This document shows positions 1-7,816 of a stretch of DNA of 51,215 nucleotides, one piece after another. The notes below the pieces were generated by a model. That model was not told the DNA's origin and did not search any database. It worked only from the letters and a program-made list of their open reading frames with translations. Positions within the stretch are counted from its first letter, which is position 1. Every line of letters starts with the position of its first letter. Origin of the DNA: Acidobacteriota bacterium. Lineage in GTDB: Bacteria; Acidobacteriota; Terriglobia; Bryobacterales; UBA6623. Made by a program: the position numbers and the translations under genes. The stretch is from assembly GCA_027624045.1 (NCBI GenBank), contig JAQBUE010000012.1:1-51215 (forward strand). Direction: 5' to 3'.

Positions 1-3
1 GTC

Positions 4-60
4 TTCAGGATCATCTTGTATTGGAAACACTCCCTCCTTTCAGGATCATCTTGCATTGGA
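4..60. repeat. Two direct copies of a 22-bp repeat
   Basis: The sequence TTCAGGATCATCTTG(T/C)ATTG, plus GA, occurs at 4-25 and again at 39-60 with one mismatch and a 35-bp period. The spacer is pyrimidine-rich. The pair lies at the window edge, so more copies may lie to the left. No transposase or flanking inverted repeat is visible. Nature unknown. Confidence 0.6.
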
Positions 61-603
61 CAACTCTACATAGGGCACATTGGAGATTAGAATCTGACCA
101 GTGGTGCTTTTTTCAGCAGCGGGGAAGAAAGCATCCGTCTGTCCATGAGCGTCGACAACAGTAAAGGAAGAGAACGTCCGGGCGAGCCCCGGAATCCCTT
201 CCTGCCGAACCCTCGAGAAGCCCGCCTTGGTTCCCGCGGAGGGCGCGGGGAAGGCCGTGTGCCGCTTGGCAGTACGAAGAAACGCCCCGGCGATCCTGGC
301 GTTGGCTCGATACGCCCCACTGATTTCGCGAGTCACAACGTCATCCTTCCCAATCCCCGTCTGACTTCCACGGCCTTGACCGGCGCGGAGCGAGTGCATC
401 GGGAACGGGCAGGGATGCCGAAATTCGAGAGCAGGCAGCCTGCTGGTTCTCAACAGGGGCTGAACGATAGTTCACGCCCTCGTTCAGGTTCCGGCGCCTC
501 GGACACGGGCCGCCCATCCTGGACTGAAGTCGTCAGCCTCGAAATCGCGTCGAAGCGCCGCGTTAGCTCATACGACCCGTCACGCGAGTGGGAGCGGTCT
601 GAG
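61..603. other. Leading region without a supported gene
   Basis: Open frames exist on both strands here, but none has a convincing ribosome binding site or recognisable protein features. The plus-strand frame that leads into the next gene is open from 145. Its first about 150 codons look like low-complexity Arg/Ser/Gly/Pro translation, so I treat them as upstream sequence. Confidence 0.4.
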
Positions 604-1596
604 ATGGCCGGCGACCAAGCCGGGCGGAAGCATGGTTCTCGCAAGCGTGACAACGAAATTTCTGAGAACTGGGAAATCGATAGCCCGCTCCACTACCGCC
701 GCATCAACGATTCGCGCTCATCAACGGTCGCCTTCCTGAGAGAAGCTCTGCGCAAGCGTAGGACTTCGCAAGCGGCCTTCGTCGTGATCGCCCTGATCTT
801 CGTGGCGACTCTCGATGTTCCGTGGAGCCGCCTGCTCGACGCGCAGGCAGTCATGAAGGACAAGTTCGTCGCCGCGGCCAACACTTTGAGCAGGCCCATC
901 GAAGAGCGCGCTGCCTTCTTCATAGCCGATGACTTCGACAGTGATGTCGATGAGTGGGTGAGCCGGGGCGCGGAGGGGTTAGCCGGAGGCTCGGTTGCGC
1001 GAGTCACACCCGGCAGCATGTTCTTGCGGCAGGATACTCTGCAGCTCGCCAGCTACCGTATGGACTTTGATACCAAGATCCAGTCTGGAGCGGTGGGCTG
1101 GGCTGTTCGGGCGTCCGACTTTGAAAACTATTACGGCTTCAAGCTCGTTGAGTCGCAGGCGCTCCGACAGAGCCGATTCTATCTTGAGCGCTTCACGTTG
1201 AGGCGTGGAAACAAACTCGCTTCGGGAGAGCCTTTCCGCGTCGAGTTGCCTGGTGACCTCGCCCGGTCTGGAGCGTTTAATCGTATTACGGTGCGAGTGC
1301 GCGGTGAGCAAATCACCACGATGGTCAACGGGTTCGGTGTGGACTACTGGCGGGACTCACAGTTCAATCGCGGCGGCATCGGACTGTTTGCCGATGGCAG
1401 CGAATCGGCGCTTGTGCGGCGCATGACCGTATCCGAAAATGATGATTCCTGGGGTTTGTTCTTGTACGGGACGATCGAAACGTTGCGCTCTGTTAGAGAG
1501 CGCGTCTCGCCGAACGCCGCCATGATGCTTATTCCTAGCCCGCTTGTAACGGCGAACCGCGACCCCTACGCGGCGCGCTTCGCTTTTTCCCGCTAA
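604..1596 (+). CDS. Membrane-anchored protein with a concanavalin/LamG-like domain
   Basis: A 330-residue protein. The ATG at 604 is chosen because GGAG lies 9 nt upstream and the earlier in-frame sequence is low-complexity. Residues 1-55 are hydrophilic and basic. A single hydrophobic segment at about 56-73 should anchor the protein in the membrane. The rest is rich in beta-strand-type sequence with alternating aromatic residues, such as the stretch with FENYYGFKL and the one with GGIGLFAD. This resembles the DUF1080/3-keto-disaccharide hydrolase or LamG jelly-roll fold, often carbohydrate-binding. No catalytic residues can be assigned. Function unknown; the jelly-roll assignment is inference from pattern only. 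It is transcribed towards, and convergently with, the zinc peptidase gene. Confidence 0.6.
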   Translation: MAGDQAGRKHGSRKRDNEISENWEIDSPLHYRRINDSRSSTVAFLREALRKRRTSQAAFVVIALIFVATLDVPWSRLLDAQAVMKDKFVAAANTLSRPIEERAAFFIADDFDSDVDEWVSRGAEGLAGGSVARVTPGSMFLRQDTLQLASYRMDFDTKIQSGAVGWAVRASDFENYYGFKLVESQALRQSRFYLERFTLRRGNKLASGEPFRVELPGDLARSGAFNRITVRVRGEQITTMVNGFGVDYWRDSQFNRGGIGLFADGSESALVRRMTVSENDDSWGLFLYGTIETLRSVRERVSPNAAMMLIPSPLVTANRDPYAARFAFSR

Positions 1597-1707
1597 CCCC
1601 AACCTGCTGCTTCGGATCGGTCGGCGTGGGTGCCGCCGAATCCACATGGGGCGCTCCGTCCCTGTGGTGGGAGCTGCTGGCGGCGGGCCCTGTTCGATGA
1701 TCGTCGT

Positions 1708-2400
1708 TCAATCGTCCCGGCCGCCCAGTAGTCCGGCGCGCATCAGGAAGTACATTAACGTCAGAAGCGAACTGACGGCGGCGGCAACGTAGGTCAAGGC
1801 GGCTGCGTTGAGCACCCTGTCCATGCCCTCGCGCTCGTGGGACGTAATGATCCCGTAGGCCAGAACGAGCTTCTTCGCTCGCGCGGTGGCGTCAAACTCG
1901 ACGGGCAGCGTCACAAGCTGGAACACAATCACCATCGAGAATAGCGCTACGCCGATCATGAACACTTGCATGCCGGCGAACATGAGTCCGACCAGCATCA
2001 CGATGTAGCCGAGAGACGAGCCGATGTTGGCGGTGGGCACCAGCATTGAGCGCAGCCAGAGGGGTTTGTACTCCCGCGCGTGCTGGATGGCGTGACCTGC
2101 TTCGTGCGTCGCCACCCCGATCGCGGCGATCGAGTTTGACTGATAGACGGACTCAGACAGCCCTAGACTCTTTGTCGCCGGGTTGTAGTGGTCGGAGAGG
2201 AAACCGTGAGAGCGAGTGATTTTGACGTCGTGCAGACCTTCACGGTCGAGCATCTCACGGGCGGCTTCGGCCCCGGTGAGCCCCCTGGCCGACCGCACCT
2301 TGGAATACTTATTGAAGGCGGATTTCGTGCGGAAGCTCGCCCACAGCGACAATGCCAGTCCCGGCAACAGAAAGATGAAGTACATGGGGTCAAACATCAT
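1708..2400 (-). CDS. Membrane zinc metallopeptidase of the YugP / Zn_peptidase_2 family
   Basis: A 230-residue integral membrane protein starting MMFDPMYF. The start at 2400 is chosen because AGGAGGG lies about 4 nt upstream. An N-terminal hydrophobic segment (about 6-22) is followed by a soluble part carrying the zincin motif HEAGH at residues 99-103, with His-99 and His-103 as zinc ligands and Glu-100 as the catalytic base. Three further hydrophobic segments follow, the last near the C-terminus. Length and layout fit the YugP/DUF neutral zinc metallopeptidase family found widely in bacteria. The physiological substrate is not known for the family. The next gene on the same strand ends 82 nt upstream, so the two could be cotranscribed. 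Confidence 0.88.
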   Translation of the reverse strand: MMFDPMYFIFLLPGLALSLWASFRTKSAFNKYSKVRSARGLTGAEAAREMLDREGLHDVKITRSHGFLSDHYNPATKSLGLSESVYQSNSIAAIGVATHEAGHAIQHAREYKPLWLRSMLVPTANIGSSLGYIVMLVGLMFAGMQVFMIGVALFSMVIVFQLVTLPVEFDATARAKKLVLAYGIITSHEREGMDRVLNAAALTYVAAAVSSLLTLMYFLMRAGLLGGRDD

Positions 2401-2482
2401 CTGGCCCTCCTCGGCGGCTCTCAGCCGCACACTCTTCATTCTAAGAGACGGGACGACGCGAGTTCCCCGTTACTTCTTGTCG

Positions 2483-4153
2483 CTACTTCTTCTTGCCGGC
2501 CAACTGGTACTGCGTGAATGGCGACCGCGCCCCCACGATATCGACGTTGATCAAGTACGGCTTGTCGCTCTTCAGCGCACGATCGAGCGCCGGACGCATC
2601 TGGTCGGGCCGGTCGACGTGCTCTCCGTCGCCTCCGAACCCTTTCATGACGAGGTCGTAGCGCGTGCGAAGTAACTCGCACGCGACGGTATGGTCGTCGT
2701 CGTACGTGCCGCGCTGTAGCTCACGTTCGATGCCCCAGCCGCCGTCGTTGCCGACGATGATGATGACCGGCAGTCCGAAGCGCACAGCCGTATCCATTTC
2801 GGCCGCATAGAATCCTAACGAGCCGTCACCGCTCACGATGATCGCCTTCGAGTTTGGGCGCAGAATCTGGGCGGTGAGTCCGATCGGGAAGCACGCTCCC
2901 AGGCCGGCCAGCGCGCCCAACCGCAGCCAATGCATCGGCCGCCGCGCGGGCAGGCTACAGCGGCCCCAATGGACGAAATCGCCGCCGTCAAAGCAAAGCG
3001 TCGAGTCCTCGGGAAGCCAGTCTCGCATCTCTTTGTAGAGATGTAAGGGGTGCATCGGGTCGGAGGGCGTGGCCGCGATCGACGCGAGTTCCCGCTGCCA
3101 TTCGTCATCGGCTTTCTTGACCACGGCCAGCCATGACGAGCGATCCGGCGCCGGGCGGTTGCCCAGAGCATCGTTCAAGTCCTGAAGCGCGAGCTTGACG
3201 TCGGAGAACATGGCAACCTCGAGACGCCGGTTGAGTCCGAGCTCCTCGGGGTGAATGTCGACTTGCGCGAACTTGGCGTCGGGCGAGAAAAGCTGCGCCC
3301 CGCCGAGCCGCAAACGATAGTCGAGTTTTTTGCCAAGCACCACGACAAGGTCCGCTTCCTTGAAAGCCTTGCCGGCGGCGCGGCTGAGCGTGGGATCAGC
3401 ATAGCCAAAGCAGAGCGGATGATCGTCGGAGACGACCCCGCGCGCGAGGCAAACCGTAAACAGCGGCAGGGATGTCTTTTCGATGAACGTCTCCAGCTCG
3501 GTGCCGGCGTCGGACCACCATGCTCCGCTGCCCGCGATCACGATCGGGCGCTCGGCCTTGTCGAGCAGATCGATGAGCCGGCTGACCTGACTCGAATCCG
3601 CGCCCGGGCGGTTGACTTCAATGGGGCCGTCAGGCAGCGGATAGTGATTCTCGACGTTCGCGGTGAGCAGATCGACGGGCACGCTGAGATGAGAGGCACC
3701 ATTACGGCCCGACAGAGACTCCAGGAAGGCCTTGCGGACGTAAAACGGGATCTGGCCAGCGTCCGTGGGCAGCGCGGCGTACTTGGTGATCGTCTGCACC
3801 ATTCCAAGCTGTTCCATGTCTTGAAAGGCAAAGCGGTCCCGCAGCTTCGAGCTGCTCATGCCGCTCATCGCGAGAATCGGAGAGCCGGTGGTGTGGGCGG
3901 TGGCGATGCCGCTCAACGAGTTGGTATGGCCAGGGGCGCCGGTGACCATCGAGACACCCGGCTGGCGGGTGATGCGGCCCCAGCCGTCGGCCATGTGGAC
4001 GGCGGCTGACTCGTGGCGCGTGTCGACGATCTTGAGTCCCTCGCGTTCGGCGACCCGCAGGATCTCGTTGAGGTGGTCGCCCACCAGCGTGAAGATGTGC
4101 GAAACGCCGAGCTTCTTAAGGCTGGCGATGAAGAGTTCTGCTCCATTTGGCAT
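2483..4153 (-). CDS. Thiamine diphosphate-dependent enzyme, acetolactate synthase / 2-hydroxyacyl-CoA lyase-like
   Basis: A 556-residue three-domain ThDP enzyme. The N-terminal PYR domain carries the catalytic Glu-48 in RHESAAVHMADGWGR. The central domain (about 190-330) has the usual acetolactate synthase fold. The C-terminal PP domain has the cofactor motif GDGSLGFYAAEMD... ending in NDGGWG at roughly 440-470. The phrase IPFYVRKAF is typical of the branch containing 2-hydroxyacyl-CoA lyase and ILVBL proteins, so the reaction may be C-C cleavage of a 2-hydroxyacyl or 2-oxo acid rather than acetolactate synthesis. There is no regulatory subunit (IlvH/N) nearby, which also argues against a biosynthetic IlvB. 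The start at 4153 is set by homology of the MPNGAELF beginning; a longer in-frame extension upstream looks non-coding. Exact substrate unknown. Confidence 0.82.
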   Translation of the reverse strand: MPNGAELFIASLKKLGVSHIFTLVGDHLNEILRVAEREGLKIVDTRHESAAVHMADGWGRITRQPGVSMVTGAPGHTNSLSGIATAHTTGSPILAMSGMSSSKLRDRFAFQDMEQLGMVQTITKYAALPTDAGQIPFYVRKAFLESLSGRNGASHLSVPVDLLTANVENHYPLPDGPIEVNRPGADSSQVSRLIDLLDKAERPIVIAGSGAWWSDAGTELETFIEKTSLPLFTVCLARGVVSDDHPLCFGYADPTLSRAAGKAFKEADLVVVLGKKLDYRLRLGGAQLFSPDAKFAQVDIHPEELGLNRRLEVAMFSDVKLALQDLNDALGNRPAPDRSSWLAVVKKADDEWQRELASIAATPSDPMHPLHLYKEMRDWLPEDSTLCFDGGDFVHWGRCSLPARRPMHWLRLGALAGLGACFPIGLTAQILRPNSKAIIVSGDGSLGFYAAEMDTAVRFGLPVIIIVGNDGGWGIERELQRGTYDDDHTVACELLRTRYDLVMKGFGGDGEHVDRPDQMRPALDRALKSDKPYLINVDIVGARSPFTQYQLAGKKK

Positions 4154-4526
4154 AGGCGTGGGTTTCGATCGCTTCCCGCCGCGCGCTGGACACAGAGAGA
4201 GTCCAGTGATGGGAGGCGGCAGCGCCGATCGAACTAAGCAATATACCGCGTTTGCGAACGGACGTTCCGACCCGTGACTGATTGGAACTGGGGGGAGTTC
4301 GTTTGGTAAAAAAGGTGATTGGGGCTTTGCCTGTTGCTGGGGGAGAGTAGGGATGCCACAGTTTGCATCATTTTGCAACACGTATGGGTTATCCGGTTCT
4401 CTCGGGAGACTGAGTAACTGCCGTGTTTGTAATGACTTGAGGTCGAGGGACGGTCTATGGCCGCCTTTGGACTGTTGCACTTACTTTTCATGTCGAATTT
4501 CGGCTCCCTCAAAGGGCCATCGCCCA

Positions 4527-4668
4527 AGCCGTTGGCGGCTCAAGCCCGTTTGGGTAAGGCCGCTGAACCGGCCTAGATTGCCGCGAGGTGAGTAGCGAAA
4601 CCAGCCGTACAACGGCTGGCCTAGCTGAACCCAAGCCGCGTGAACGCGGCTCAGGGGCAGGCCCTGCC
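4527..4668. repeat. Cluster of five or more short hairpins
   Basis: Perfect short stems occur one after another: AGCCG/CGGCT at 4527-4540 (loop TTGG); AGGCCG/CGGCCT at 4557-4574; CCAGCCGT/ACGGCTGG at 4601-4619 (loop ACA); AGCCGCG/CGCGGCT at 4634-4651 (loop TGAA); and GGCAG/CTGCC at 4656-4668. A weaker CCC/GGG pair lies at 4545-4554. Such density suggests REP-like elements or a structured RNA. No flanking gene explains it. Confidence 0.6.
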
Positions 4669-5156
4669 ATGGGGGCTCCGCTATCGGGCAGACGCGTCAG
4701 GTGAAGGTTGAGCAGATGACTCTTGGCCTCGTCCGACGATGCGGGCGTAGTGCTCCCGCACATTCGTTTCACGGCGACACCCCTTGCCGTCATTCGTGTG
4801 TCGTTATTAGGCTTTGCAATCAGATCCGCGGAGGGCGCCTCACCGCATGAGCAACCTCGAATTGTCCTGGCTAGGCGCGCGGGTTGGTTGGATGAGCAAT
4901 CCGTACCGGCCTTGGTTGGAAGGTAGCATGGCGGGTCAAGTTTTTTGGGGTGGTTTGGGGATGAGGGGGCGTTAAGTTGTTGTGGGGATTGGGCGGAATA
5001 TATTTGCGGGGCTTGTGACTGGCTCTCGCTCGTGTTTCGTAGTTCGTTGAACGTTTCGATCGGTTGAACTGGTGGCGAGCGGTGCGGGTATGGGAAGAGG
5101 TCTCGCTGGCGTTCGGTGTTCGGTTTTGGGCTGCTGGGCATGGGTGGGTTGGGGGT

Positions 5157-5306
5157 GGGTTTGTTTGGTATTTTCTTGATGCCGGAGTCTGGCAGCGCGT
5201 CGGTGGGGCTTGGGCAAGGCTGTCCTCTTGCGGTGGGTTCGTTTGGTTCGGCCGGTTGGCGGGTTTCGGGATGTCGGCCTGGACGGCGCTGTGGGTTCGT
5301 TTTGTA
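5157..5306. repeat. Threefold repeat of GGGTTYGTTTKGT in a G/T-rich tract
   Basis: GGGTTTGTTTGGTA (5157-5170), GGGTTCGTTTGGTT (5235-5248) and GGGTTCGTTTTGTA (5293-5306) lie 78 and 58 bp apart. The surrounding plus strand is poor in A and rich in G and T, so the minus-strand translation is dominated by Pro, Thr, Arg and Asn and is not protein-like. Origin unknown. Confidence 0.45.
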
Positions 5307-5475
5307 CTACTTGGGTGATTGCCCACGGTGCAGGCGGGACCGGCACCGACGACGGCGGTTGCGCCGCTTTGATACGGTTGCGCTTATTTGGGCGGGCCCG
5401 TTGGCGAGGGTTGGGGCTTTGTCCCCCCGACCCCCCCCCGGCCTGGTTCGGAGAACGTTCCCCATGAGGGTTCGT

Positions 5476-5615
5476 GTTGCGTTGATTGCGGGGAGTTGGC
5501 GGTACTGCGACGGTCAGCGTCGTGCTTGATGCTTTGTTGGCCAAACCACCTCCCTTGCGATCGGGGCTCCTCGGGTGCTGGGTCGAGGGGGATGCGGCTC
5601 TTGGGCGGTTGCGGT
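5476..5615. repeat. 140-bp intergenic repeat, copy A
   Basis: Matches copy B (6017-6156) at 137 of 140 positions by eye. The core at 5540-5569 reads GCCAAACC, then ACCTCCCTTGCG, then ATCGGGGCTC. Shorter relatives occur at 7687-7716 and 9698-9726. A further shared block, TACTTGACGCGTCTGTGG, lies downstream of this copy (ending at 5672) and is also found after the 7687 copy, so the full family unit may be about 200 bp. No open reading frame; looks like a dispersed non-coding element. Confidence 0.75.
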
Positions 5616-5925
5616 GAGTCGATCGCGGGTGCGGGGTCGCGCCGCATGTGGCTATACTTGACGCGTCTGTGGTTGGTCATGAAGCAACCGCTTCTTTGTG
5701 GCGCTTGCGAACGTCGTTTCAGCGAGAAGGGAGGAAAGAAGAGCAACGGTTTCCGGTTGCTCGACAAGCTGACGATCGCGATTCCTCTCTGTTGCACCCA
5801 AACAACCGCCGCGTTCGACTGCAAGTCCGTCGGGCTCGCTGGTGAGAAGATCGGCTATTTCGGGCTCAGCATTCTTTGGAGGGCTGCAGTACGACCGTGG
5901 CAGATGTTCGATCGAGCCACGACCT

Positions 5926-5957
5926 CAGTAGCTCTGCCACTAAACCACTTGGAACGT
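5926..5957 (-). other. tRNA D-arm-like fragment
   Basis: Read on the minus strand, the segment contains TGGTTTAGTGGCAGAGCTA, which has the form of a tRNA D-arm (GTTT, loop AGTGGCA, GAGC). No matching acceptor stem or T-arm can be found around it, so it is not a functional tRNA gene. It is either a relic or a chance likeness. Confidence 0.25.
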
Positions 5958-6016
5958 CTGGGCTTGGCTGTTGCCGCGGATCGTTCGTGGGGCGTCAACG
6001 ATTGCTGTGAGGATTT

Positions 6017-6156
6017 GTTGCGTTGATTGCGGGGAGTTGGTGGTGCTGCGACGGTCAGCGTCGTGCTTGATGCTTTGTTGGCCAAACCACCTCCCTTGCG
6101 GTCGGGGCTCCTCGGGTGCTGGGTCGAGGGGGATGCGGCTCTTGGGCGGTTGCGGT
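6017..6156. repeat. 140-bp intergenic repeat, copy B
   Basis: Near-identical to copy A at 5476-5615, in the same orientation, offset 541 bp. The core at 6081-6110 can fold as ACCAC/GCGGT around CTCCCTT. Its right boundary (6156) coincides with the start of a tRNA-like fragment on the minus strand. Confidence 0.75.
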
Positions 6157-6184
6157 AGACCAGCGCTCTAACCACGCCCCCCGG
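6157..6184 (-). other. Truncated tRNA-like 5' half abutting repeat B
   Basis: The minus strand reads GGGGGGCGT directly followed by GGTTAGAGCGCTGGTCT. These are typical of a tRNA acceptor 5' strand and of the D-loop through anticodon-stem region. About 9 bases expected between them (the 5' half of the D-arm) are missing. The tRNA likeness stops where repeat B begins. No 3' half is seen. Probably a decayed tRNA gene; low certainty. Confidence 0.3.
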
Positions 6185-6186
6185 GG

Positions 6187-7497
6187 TTACGACTTCTGTT
6201 TGGCTGTGCCGGTCCAATAGCGCGAGTCTTTGGGGATGTCTTCCCATAACGGGACGCTGAGACCATACGGATGGTCATATGCGATCTTCCCGTCGAACAC
6301 CGTCATGACGCACTGGAGTTTCCGGTCGCCCATTATTTTCCCGCCACCCGTACCGCGATAGGCGAACTTCCCTTTGCGCATTTCAAATACGGCAATATCA
6401 GCCGGCGAGCCAACGCTTAGGCTGCCCAACTCGGGACGGTTGATCATCTGTGCGGGATTCATCGTGGTGCGCCGGATGACATCCTCAAGGGGCACACCCA
6501 GAGCGAGGAACTTCGACATCACATAGGCCAGGTTGATCCCTGTCGTCACTGGAGTATTCGAAAACAGGTCCGCGCTAATCGCATCGGGGATAAAGCCTTG
6601 CCGAACGGCCGGCACGACAAGCCTGAGCATGAAACTGGCCCCCGCGTGTCCGAGGTCGAACTTCACACCTCGCTCCCTGGCCTTGGTTACATCAGGATTC
6701 AGGCTGCCATCTTCCTTCAGGAAGGGATAGCGGATCGCCAGACAGTGGGTAACAATATCGCCCGGCCGCAATTTCTCGAGGAGGAATTCACGGTAAGACC
6801 TGGCAGGGATTTCTCCTTGGGCCGGCTGCGGGGTGAAATCCGCCAAGATCGGCAGGTTGGTCAAACGCCCGGCCGCGATACTGCTGTCGATCGAGGCCCA
6901 AGGCGGGCGTGTCTCACTGAATTCTCCGCCGTAGTGGCCGGTTTTGAATCCGACGATGATATTGGGGTGTTTCTTGGCGGTGGCGGCTGCCACTTCTACC
7001 TTCATCTGGGAGGGGTCCTGCTCGCCCCCGGAAGACTGGGCGCCCGTCGCCGCGATGTTGAGAAAGGAGAGGATTCTCATTTTCGAGCCGTCGATGATCT
7101 TCTTGAAATCGTCGAAATTGTCGGCCCCGGCTGTTCCTCCATCGCAGCATGTGGTGACCCCCGAAGGGAGGCAGTGATGGTCCGCGATCACGGATGCAGT
7201 CACATTGGGATTGGTGTAGTAACAGCAGATGTGCAGATCTACCAAGCCCGGTGTTACGTAGTAGCCTGAGGCATCAACGGTCGTCTTCCCTTGATCGGCG
7301 GGGATATCTTTGCCGACACGAGCCACTTTCCCGTCTAGAACGGCAACGTCCATCCGCTGATAGATCTCATTGGCCGGATCGACTACGTGCCCTCCCTTGA
7401 TGACCATGTCGTAGCTTGGGGCGGCCTGCGCGAGAGCAGGTGAAGCTGCCAGTGCGGTCGATATGAGTGGCGTGGAGAGAAAGGCTCTTCTGTTCAT
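6187..7497 (-). CDS. Exported amidohydrolase/deacetylase-family metallohydrolase
   Basis: A 436-residue protein with a signal sequence (MNRRAFLS..., hydrophobic to about 25, AlaGlnAla cleavage site), so it should act in the periplasm. The body has the cyclic amidohydrolase layout: an N-terminal beta-sandwich (MVIKGGHVVDPAN), then the metal-site strand ending PGLVDLHICCYY. A candidate carbamylated Lys-185 lies in GFKTG, and His-251 lies in DIVTHCL. DLGH follows at 281-284, and a late Asp-310 in SADLF. Two positions differ from the usual His ligands: the second His of HxH is Cys-91, and the strand that usually ends in VH reads LAD (Asp-220). The Asp variant occurs, as I recall, in some acidobacterial members; the Cys is odder. 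Substrate unknown. The gene is divergent from the next exported protein gene. Confidence 0.8.
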   Translation of the reverse strand: MNRRAFLSTPLISTALAASPALAQAAPSYDMVIKGGHVVDPANEIYQRMDVAVLDGKVARVGKDIPADQGKTTVDASGYYVTPGLVDLHICCYYTNPNVTASVIADHHCLPSGVTTCCDGGTAGADNFDDFKKIIDGSKMRILSFLNIAATGAQSSGGEQDPSQMKVEVAAATAKKHPNIIVGFKTGHYGGEFSETRPPWASIDSSIAAGRLTNLPILADFTPQPAQGEIPARSYREFLLEKLRPGDIVTHCLAIRYPFLKEDGSLNPDVTKARERGVKFDLGHAGASFMLRLVVPAVRQGFIPDAISADLFSNTPVTTGINLAYVMSKFLALGVPLEDVIRRTTMNPAQMINRPELGSLSVGSPADIAVFEMRKGKFAYRGTGGGKIMGDRKLQCVMTVFDGKIAYDHPYGLSVPLWEDIPKDSRYWTGTAKQKS

Positions 7498-7816
7498 GGA
7501 GTTATGGTTCCTTGATGGATTTCCAAGCGTAGAAGTGCCTGCTCCTGTTCGAGCCAGCCATTACGCCGACGGTTCCATTTTAGCGGCGCTTCCGCATCGT
7601 GTGGACTGTCAATGGTTGTTGTGCGGACTTGGTTCCGCGAAGCCGGCGGTACCGCGGAGTTGGGTGCCATGCTTGACATCTTGACGGCCAAACCGCCTCC
7701 CTTGCGGTCGGGGCTCTGAGGGCGCCCTTGCGGACTGGATGTAGCTGTACCTGACGCGTCTGTGGCGGACGTTCCGCCGCCGCGAGAGACGGCGGCGAGG
7801 TATAGTAGCGACTGCT
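7498..7816. repeat. Divergent intergenic region with repeat copy C and a GC hairpin
   Basis: Contains the repeat core at 7687-7716 (GCCAAACC, GCCTCCCTTGCG, GTCGGGGCTC), whose ACCGC/GCGGT arms are fully paired here. The family's second block, CTGACGCGTCTGTGG, follows and ends at 7765. A strong hairpin CGCCGCCG/CGGCGGCG (7775-7797, loop CGAGAGA) ends 19 nt before the next ATG. Promoters for the two divergent genes must lie here, but I cannot pick clear -35/-10 pairs. Confidence 0.6.

Larger units (their letters stand above)
4154..6186. other. Gene-free, repeat-rich 2-kb tract
   Basis: No frame here has protein-like composition. What it holds: a cluster of short hairpins (4527-4668); a strongly G/T-rich plus strand (about 4920-5460) with a repeated 13-mer; two copies of a 140-bp repeat (5476-5615 and 6017-6156); and two stretches that look like tRNA D-arms on the minus strand (5926-5957 and 6157-6184). 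It separates the minus-strand ThDP enzyme gene from the 3' end of a minus-strand amidohydrolase gene. It may be a site where mobile or palindromic repeats accumulate. Confidence 0.6.

Noticed and set aside
46..453. Open frame of 135 codons on the minus strand
   Set aside because: No ribosome site, no recognisable domain, and it overlaps other open frames in GC-rich DNA; probably chance.
4509..5544. Long minus-strand open frames rich in Pro, Thr, Asn and Arg
   Set aside because: They result from the G/T-skewed plus strand and repeats; no start signals, no conserved features.
5890..5965. Complete tRNA gene on the minus strand
   Set aside because: Only the D-arm fits. No acceptor pairing or T-arm could be built, and the CGTGGC/GCCACG pairing present conflicts with a cloverleaf.
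5388..6026. Plus-strand frame of 212 codons through the repeats
   Set aside because: It runs through repeat copy A and tRNA-like sequence and has no protein-like composition.
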